DNA from: an uncultured Candidatus Melainabacteria bacterium
GTDB lineage: Bacteria > Cyanobacteriota > Vampirovibrionia > Gastranaerophilales > Gastranaerophilaceae
DNA: 64,000 nt
NCBI GenBank assembly: GCA_934718085.1
Contig: CAKUZL010000007.1
Coordinates: 1 to 64,000 of the forward strand
Direction of reading: 5' to 3'
In this document: one piece after another, positions 59,770-64,000 of the stretch
Position numbering within the stretch: position 1 is the first letter of the stretch
How the letters are laid out: every line of letters starts with the position of its first letter
Position numbers and translations under genes: made by a program
Notes under the pieces: generated by a model
Told to the model about the DNA's origin: nothing
Seen by the model: the letters and a program-made list of their open reading frames with translations, nothing else
The model's database searches: none

Positions 59770-60093
59770 TCAATAATCGAAATATTTGTCGAAGTCCACG
59801 TCGTCAAAGCAACACAAAAGTCGGTAAACTTCATCGTCTTCGGGCATTTTGGTGAAGTTGTAATCGTCAAATTTCCAAAATTTCGGATTGAGCCCTTTGA
59901 CACGGACGATACCTTTGTCGTAGAGGATTTTGAGCTTTTTTTTCACGGTATCGAGAGGGAGTTTTACGAGTTTTGACAGTTCGACCGCCGTAATACCTTC
60001 GTCGGAAGCGTATTTTTCGGGCGTGAGGAACATCAACTCCATGCCTATTGTTTTAAGATCTTTGTCGTCGAGGCTGCTTTCGTAATCAAACAT
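59770..60093 (-). CDS. small winged-helix-like regulatory protein
   Basis: A 107-residue acidic protein. The middle (about 30-75) reads as a winged-helix DNA-binding fold: GITAVELSKLVKLPLDTVKK (helix-turn-helix) then KLKILYDKGIVRVKGLNPKF (recognition and wing). The N-terminus (FDYESSLDDKDLKTIGMELM) and C-terminus (DDEVYRLLCCFDDVDFDKYF) are acidic helices. It could be a transcription factor or an adaptor that uses the wing for protein contact. TAAAAT (60100-60105) ends six bases before its ATG, so its mRNA is probably leaderless. The family is not recognised. Confidence 0.65.
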   Translation of the reverse strand: MFDYESSLDDKDLKTIGMELMFLTPEKYASDEGITAVELSKLVKLPLDTVKKKLKILYDKGIVRVKGLNPKFWKFDDYNFTKMPEDDEVYRLLCCFDDVDFDKYFDY

Positions 60094-60099
60094 AGTTAT

Positions 60100-60105
60100 A
60101 TTTTA
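60100..60105 (-). promoter_or_regulatory. -10 element of the 60093 gene, leaderless type
   Basis: Minus-strand TAAAAT, six bases (ATAACT), then ATG. Confidence 0.4.
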
Positions 60106-60204
60106 AATAAAAAATAAAAACAGGTGAAGTATTTTTTTCAAAATCCTACGGATTGTCGGTTTTTGAAAGAACAACGAGCGACGGTTTTTGACATGCCGTG
60201 CACC

Positions 60205-60437
60205 CCTGACCGTAAAGTCGTTCAAAATAACGCAAAAATCTTCCATACACGAAAAAGCCCGAAGGGCTTTGATATGCGTAACGTTAATTTTTTATTCTTG
60301 AATTTTGCGCGCCGCCATGCCAAGTTTTAAGAAATTACGGTATTTTTAGACTTTCGTCAAACCGAAAGTTTTCAAAACGAAAGATTTTTGCCTTTTCCGA
60401 ACAATTCGTTGGGGTGGGAACCCCGGTACCTACAATA
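60205..60437 (+). repeat. long composite palindromic repeat element
   Basis: CTGACCGTAAAGTCGTTCAAAATAA, hairpin AAAGCCCgaaGGGCTTT (60254-60270), a block shared in inverted orientation with about 10161-10256, and a core CGTTGGGGTGGGAACCCCGG (60408-60427) followed by TACCTACAAT. The extra block replaces the short A/T-rich linker found in the 40.9 kb copy. No gene is seen to 60571. Confidence 0.8.
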
Positions 60438-60571
60438 ATTTTAATTTTGCGCAAAAAACGAAAGGTTCAATTTAAAAAACGACCCGCAAGGAATGTAAAC
60501 CCTGAGTACCTCTGTGTTATTTCGGGTTGAAACGATTGCAGGGGGCAAATTGAACAATTTATTCAAAAGCG

Positions 60572-61489
60572 TTATCGAGAAGTGAATTTTGAGCCTTGGC
60601 AGGTTCCGCGGGCGGTAAGTTCCGCGATGATTTTTTCGGTCAATTCGAGTTTTTTACCGAGCCAGCGCGGTTCGATGCGGAATTCGCGTTTCCCGTTGCC
60701 TGCGAGGCGTTGGACGGTCATTGAAGGCGGGAGGAGTTCCAAAAAGTCGCAAACCGTGTTGATATAGTCGTTTTCGGACATCAGTTCGAACATTCCGGCT
60801 TCGTACATTTTTTGAATTTTTGTATTTTCCATTATTGCGAGCATGTGAATTTTAATGCCGTCGAGCCCCATTGCCGCAACGGTTTTGGCGGTTTGGAGCA
60901 TATCTTCTTTTGTTTCGCCGGGCAGACCCAAAATCACGTGGGCACAAACTTTGATGTTTCTTTCTTTTGCGAGAGCGCAAGCCTTTTCGAAGCAGGCGAA
61001 ATCGTGTCTGCGGTTGATGAATTTGAGAGTTTTGTCGTGAGCGGACTGGAGTCCGTATTCCAGTTGGATGTAGCGGTTCGGGGCGTTGTACGACGCTATG
61101 AGGTCGGCTTTTCGCTCGTCTACACAGTCCGGGCGAGTGCCTATCGACATTCCGACGACGTTTTCGACAAAAACTTTATCGTAGATTTTTTTCAAATCTT
61201 CGACGGGCTTATACGTGTTGGAATACGCCTGAAAGTAAGCAATATATTTGTTTGCGCCGTATCTTCGGTGAATTTTTTGCATACCGATACGAAGCTGTTC
61301 TTCGACACTCGAAGAAGGGTCGTAAAGCCGCGAAAAACTGCCGGTTTCGTCGCAAAAGATACACCCCTCGGACGAAAGAGTTCCGTCACGGTTCGGACAC
61401 GAGAAACCCGCGTCGAGCGTGACTTTGTAGACTTTTTCGCCGAATTTTTCCTTTAAAAAATCGCTGAATTTATAAAACTTACCGTTCAT
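60572..61489 (-). CDS. TIGR01212/YhcC-family radical SAM protein
   Basis: A 305-residue radical SAM protein with the family-specific opening VTLDAGFSCPNRDGTLSSEG and CIFCDETGSF, then KYIAYFQAYSNTYKPVEDLK, SIGTRPDCVDERKADLI, ELGLQS-like LEYGLQSAHDKTL and VILGLPGETKEDML. YhcC-type proteins have no firmly known reaction; several are linked to nitrogen and anaerobic metabolism. The start ATG 61489 is chosen because homology begins at MNGKFYKFSDFLKEKFG; the 33 upstream codons overlap the zinc-ribbon gene in another frame. It overlaps that gene by 11 bp and is co-transcribed. Confidence 0.88.
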   Translation of the reverse strand: MNGKFYKFSDFLKEKFGEKVYKVTLDAGFSCPNRDGTLSSEGCIFCDETGSFSRLYDPSSSVEEQLRIGMQKIHRRYGANKYIAYFQAYSNTYKPVEDLKKIYDKVFVENVVGMSIGTRPDCVDERKADLIASYNAPNRYIQLEYGLQSAHDKTLKFINRRHDFACFEKACALAKERNIKVCAHVILGLPGETKEDMLQTAKTVAAMGLDGIKIHMLAIMENTKIQKMYEAGMFELMSENDYINTVCDFLELLPPSMTVQRLAGNGKREFRIEPRWLGKKLELTEKIIAELTARGTCQGSKFTSR

Positions 61490-61652
61490 TATTTTCCGAT
61501 TTCGGAGCGGGCGGGTAAATATAATGTTCGCCGCAAGCGGGGCAAACGACTTCCTGTTGCTTTCCTTCTTCGACGGGAGCGACTTCAAACAAAGTTTTGC
61601 AGCCCGATTGACAGCATCTGATAGCGGGAACGGTTCCGATAATTCTTGCCAT
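61479..61652 (-). CDS. 57-residue zinc-ribbon protein
   Basis: Four cysteines in two pairs (CCQSGC and CPAC) about 20 residues apart form a zinc ribbon; the end is Pro-rich (YIYPPAPKSE). GGAGATTAAA before ATG 61652 sets the start. It is translationally coupled to the radical SAM gene and may help it. No wider family can be assigned. Confidence 0.65.
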   Translation of the reverse strand: MARIIGTVPAIRCCQSGCKTLFEVAPVEEGKQQEVVCPACGEHYIYPPAPKSENNER

Positions 61653-61819
61653 TTTAATCTCCTGTTTCGTTTTCTTCACAAAGTTTACCACAGCCGAAAA
61701 CATTTTTCAAAAAATTTTTTTAAACGGACAAATAAAAGCGGAAACGTCGAACCCTTTGCGGGGCAAGCGTTTTACAAATCTTAAAATCTTTCGCCGCTCG
61801 TCTCGAAAAATTTTCTCTG

Positions 61820-61848
61820 TTGATTTTTGCAGGCAAAATGTTTATAAT
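61820..61848 (+). promoter_or_regulatory. promoter of the AmmB-AmmA gene
   Basis: TTGATT (61820-61825), 17 bases, TATAAT (61843-61848). Strong sigma70 match 32 bases before the start. Confidence 0.7.
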
Positions 61849-61880
61849 CGGTTTCGGAACAAGATACGCGGAGGCTTTTG

Positions 61881-63215
61881 ATGAGTATAAGAAAACCCAA
61901 TGTTGCGGGAGTTTTTTACCCCGGGGACAAAGAAAATTTAACAAAAAAAATCGAAGAATTGACAACTGATTTGAAAAAGGACGTTGAATTCGCCTCGAGG
62001 GCAATCATTGCGCCGCATGCGGGGTTCGATTTTTCGGGCAAAACTGCCGCAAAGGCTTATCAATACCTCAATCCGACCGCAAAAACCGTTTTTGTTTTTG
62101 CTCCCGTCCATCGCCACGCGCTTTCGGGGCTCGCGGTTCCCTCGGATTTGAAATTCGAAATCCCGACGGGCAAAATCAAAGTCGACACAACGGTTATCGC
62201 CGATTTGGTTTCTTCGGAACTTGCGGCGTACAACGATGACGTTTTTGTCAACGAACATTCCGTGGAAGTCCAACTTCCTTTCATAAAGCACTTTTTGCCG
62301 AAAGCTTCCGTTGTTCCGATTTTGGTCGGGGCTGCGGATTTTCGTAAAGTTACCGAAATTATCGAAAAATATTGGGATAACTCGACCGATTTTGTCGTCT
62401 CGTCCGATTTAACGCACTTTAGAACGAAATTTGAAGCAAACAGAATCGACAACGTCACCGCGGACATGATTGAAAACGGAATAACCTTGAATATGCTGCC
62501 CGAACAGGCTTGCGGATACATTCCCGTTTGCGGACTCACCGAATTCGCAAAACAAAAAGGGTTCACCCTCGCGCGCGTCGACCTCACCGACTCATCCGCG
62601 GCTTCGGGCGACAAAGACAATGTCGTCGGCTACGGAGCATGGTTCCTCGCGGAAGAAGAAAAAACGGACTTCATAAAAAATAATTTTTCCGACCTGATAA
62701 GAAATTTGGCGTATATCAGCATAAAATCGCAACTCGAGAAAGCAAACGTCAGAATCGAAACATACCCGAAAATGCTCGAAACAAAACTTGCATCTTTCGT
62801 TACGCTCGAAATCGGAGAAAACCTCAGAGGCTGCATCGGCTCGGTTCTTCCTCACGAACCTCTGATTGTCGACATTTGCCGAAACGCAAGAAACGCGGCA
62901 TTTAAAGACCCCCGCTTCACTCCCGTTCAGGCTAACGAGTTCGACAAACTCAAAATCACGGTCTCACTGCTTTCCGCTCCAAAAAAACTCGAGTTCGGTT
63001 CCGAAGAAGAACTTCTCGAAAAATTAACCCCCGATTCGGACGGGCTCGTCATCAGAGACGTCGGCAGACAGTCGCTTTTCCTCCCCGACGTGTGGAAAAA
63101 AATTCCCGATAAACGCGAATTTTTGAACGCTCTCAAACAAAAAGCCGGTCTCGCCCCGAATTGGTTCTCCGAAACGTTCGAAGCATTCACGTTCAAGACG
63201 GTTTATATTCAATAA
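61881..63215 (+). CDS. AmmeMemoRadiSam system proteins B and A, fused
   Basis: A 444-residue fusion. Residues 1-265 are the MEMO (AmmB) domain: RKPNVAGVFYPGDKENLTKK, IIAPHAGFDFSG, FVFAPVHRHALSGLAVPSDL, HSVEVQLPFIKHFLP and FVVSSDLTHF. Residues 270-444 are the AMMECR1 (AmmA) domain: LASFVTLEIGENLRGCIGSV, FKDPRFTPVQANEFDKLKIT and GLVIRDVGRQSLFLPDVWKK. In other genomes these are separate genes or fused, with a radical SAM protein (AmmS) nearby. The radical SAM gene at 60572 is a different family, so it is not a clear partner. ATG 61881 follows GGAGG with six-base spacing. Confidence 0.9.
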   Translation: MSIRKPNVAGVFYPGDKENLTKKIEELTTDLKKDVEFASRAIIAPHAGFDFSGKTAAKAYQYLNPTAKTVFVFAPVHRHALSGLAVPSDLKFEIPTGKIKVDTTVIADLVSSELAAYNDDVFVNEHSVEVQLPFIKHFLPKASVVPILVGAADFRKVTEIIEKYWDNSTDFVVSSDLTHFRTKFEANRIDNVTADMIENGITLNMLPEQACGYIPVCGLTEFAKQKGFTLARVDLTDSSAASGDKDNVVGYGAWFLAEEEKTDFIKNNFSDLIRNLAYISIKSQLEKANVRIETYPKMLETKLASFVTLEIGENLRGCIGSVLPHEPLIVDICRNARNAAFKDPRFTPVQANEFDKLKITVSLLSAPKKLEFGSEEELLEKLTPDSDGLVIRDVGRQSLFLPDVWKKIPDKREFLNALKQKAGLAPNWFSETFEAFTFKTVYIQ

Positions 63216-63454
63216 CGTACCGAAAGGCATGCCGCTTTGCGTTTATACGCCCGAAAACAAACGATTTTCAAAATCCGACTAACGGCTTGAACGGTTTGTT
63301 TCGGTTGCGTTGTCGCGGATTTCTGCTGTGTTACGGGTTCGGTAAAGTGCACCGCAAATACCTTCGTTCAACGGCGCAATCGGTGACGGTTACGTTCGCA
63401 ATGCGAACTTTTCAACCCCAACGGCGTGCACCGAGCGGTTTGCTTTCGTGACAG

Positions 63455-63536
63455 TTTACATTCGAAAAAATGTATGGTATACTTTTTTTAAAGATGTATT
63501 TGTTATCAATATGCGGGTTTTTCCCGCATTTTTTTT
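63455..63536 (+). ncRNA. promoter plus terminator unit, possible very short RNA
   Basis: TTTACA (63455-63460), exactly 17 bases, TATACT (63478-63483), then only about 27 bases to a full intrinsic terminator ATGCGGG tttttt... CCCGCAT with eight T (63511-63536). The RNA would be about 45-50 nt. It could be a small regulatory RNA, or a promoter with an attenuator for something further on. No convincing gene follows. Confidence 0.4.
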
Positions 63537-63683
63537 GCACATTCGAAAATAAAACATGGATGAACGTTAAAACAAGAGTGTCTGACGAAACATGTGAAGG
63601 AGCATGCTTTGAGAATTTGAAACTTTTCGTTTCGATGAATAATTTTCAATCAAAACATCGCGTTGCGGCGAAAACCTGAAAAC

Positions 63684-64000
63684 AATGCAGGTACCGGGGT
63701 TTCACCCGGGCGTTTCTTGAAACTCGGCATGAAACGCGCAAACGAAGCCGAGCGTCTCGGGAAATAATCTCGAATACCGTAGGTTGGGGTTTCTACCCCA
63801 ACTTTCCTTGCGGGTCAGGCATGGTTTTAAATTCATGTTTTGTCAGGCACCGCCTGACCGTAAAGGCGTCCAAAATGCGTTGGCATCTTCCAATCCGAAA
63901 AAGCCCGCAGGGCTTTGTTTTGCGTAAATATTAAAGGACAAACGAAAGATTTTCGTTTTCACCGAAAAAATTGTTGGGGTAGAAACCCCAACCTACGGTT
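63684..64000 (+). repeat. two composite palindromic repeat elements at the right edge
   Basis: First: core AATGCAGGTACCGGGG (63684) with flank GAAACTCGGCATG and CGCAAACGAAGCCG. Second: core GTAGGTTGGGG TTTCT ACCCCAAC (63779-63802), GTCAGGC acc GCCTGAC (63842-63858), hairpin AAAGCCCgcaGGGCTTT (63900-63916), GCGTAAATATTAAAGGA and a final core ending AACCTACGG at the window end. Confidence 0.8.

Noticed and set aside
63470..63679. Open frame starting just after the promoter at 63455
   Set aside because: It is interrupted at the RNA level by a strong terminator after 60 bases and has no ribosome-binding site.

Overview
The window is a stretch of bacterial chromosome with moderate GC and short, tightly packed operons. 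The set of genes points to an anaerobic, diderm (LPS-bearing) bacterium. Evidence for this is the Kdo pathway enzymes KdsD, KdsC and KdsB, a PilQ-type secretin with PilB and PilC, an [FeFe]-hydrogenase maturase (HydE), an electron-transfer flavoprotein pair and a corrinoid/iron-sulfur protein of the Wood-Ljungdahl type. Lysine and cell-wall diaminopimelate are made through LL-diaminopimelate aminotransferase (DapL). This mixture fits non-photosynthetic relatives of Cyanobacteria (Vampirovibrionia/Gastranaerophilales) or Elusimicrobiota-like lineages. I cannot decide the phylum from the sequence alone.

Layout. 1-5900: tRNA-Val, hydE, a small secreted Lys-rich protein, a 1.5 kb gene-free block rich in palindromic repeats, and an anti-sigma / ECF sigma / Spy-like operon. 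5.9-12.5 kb: TPR protein, yebC, ychF, an orphan sugar-type ABC permease with a long odd N-terminus, a TRIC/YicG-type membrane protein with an insert, a hypothetical gene and an SGNH hydrolase. 12.5-20.5 kb: bioY-rimI, an ankyrin-hemW-tatD-tlyA operon, a decayed SulP transporter and dapL. 20.5-28 kb: a fused corrinoid protein, argS, accD-accA-prmA-kdsB. 28-33 kb: HEAT-repeat protein, AT-rich then GC-rich gene-poor DNA, a membrane-anchored Hsp20-like protein, an acidic protein and an amino-acid permease with a possible attenuator. 33-41 kb: etfB-etfA-MFS, uvrB and a large TPR protein. 41-47.6 kb: a type IV pilus/type II secretion operon (pilP-like, pilQ, pilB, pilC and a small protein). 47.8-59 kb: U32-like protein, kdsD-kdsC, an exported unknown, an ADP-ribosyltransferase-GNAT pair, a WecG/TagA glycosyltransferase, split transketolase and ftsE-ftsX. 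59-64 kb: repeats, a small winged-helix-like protein, a zinc-ribbon/radical SAM pair, a fused AmmB-AmmA protein, a possible very short RNA and more repeats.

Three themes stand out. First, spacers between operons carry a family of modular palindromic repeats (cores like GGGGTTTCTACCCC, GTCAGGC..GCCTGAC, AAAGCCCgaaGGGCTTT) that recombine in different orders and orientations. Second, several proteins contain long low-complexity inserts; in two of them the insert is flanked by a degenerate duplication of the N-terminal membrane or signal segment. Third, at least seven genes have a -10-like hexamer exactly six bases before the start codon, which predicts leaderless mRNAs. The best candidates for new biology are the ADP-ribosyltransferase-GNAT pair, the ECF/anti-sigma/Spy-like stress module, the fused CdhD-CdhE-like corrinoid protein and the repeat family.
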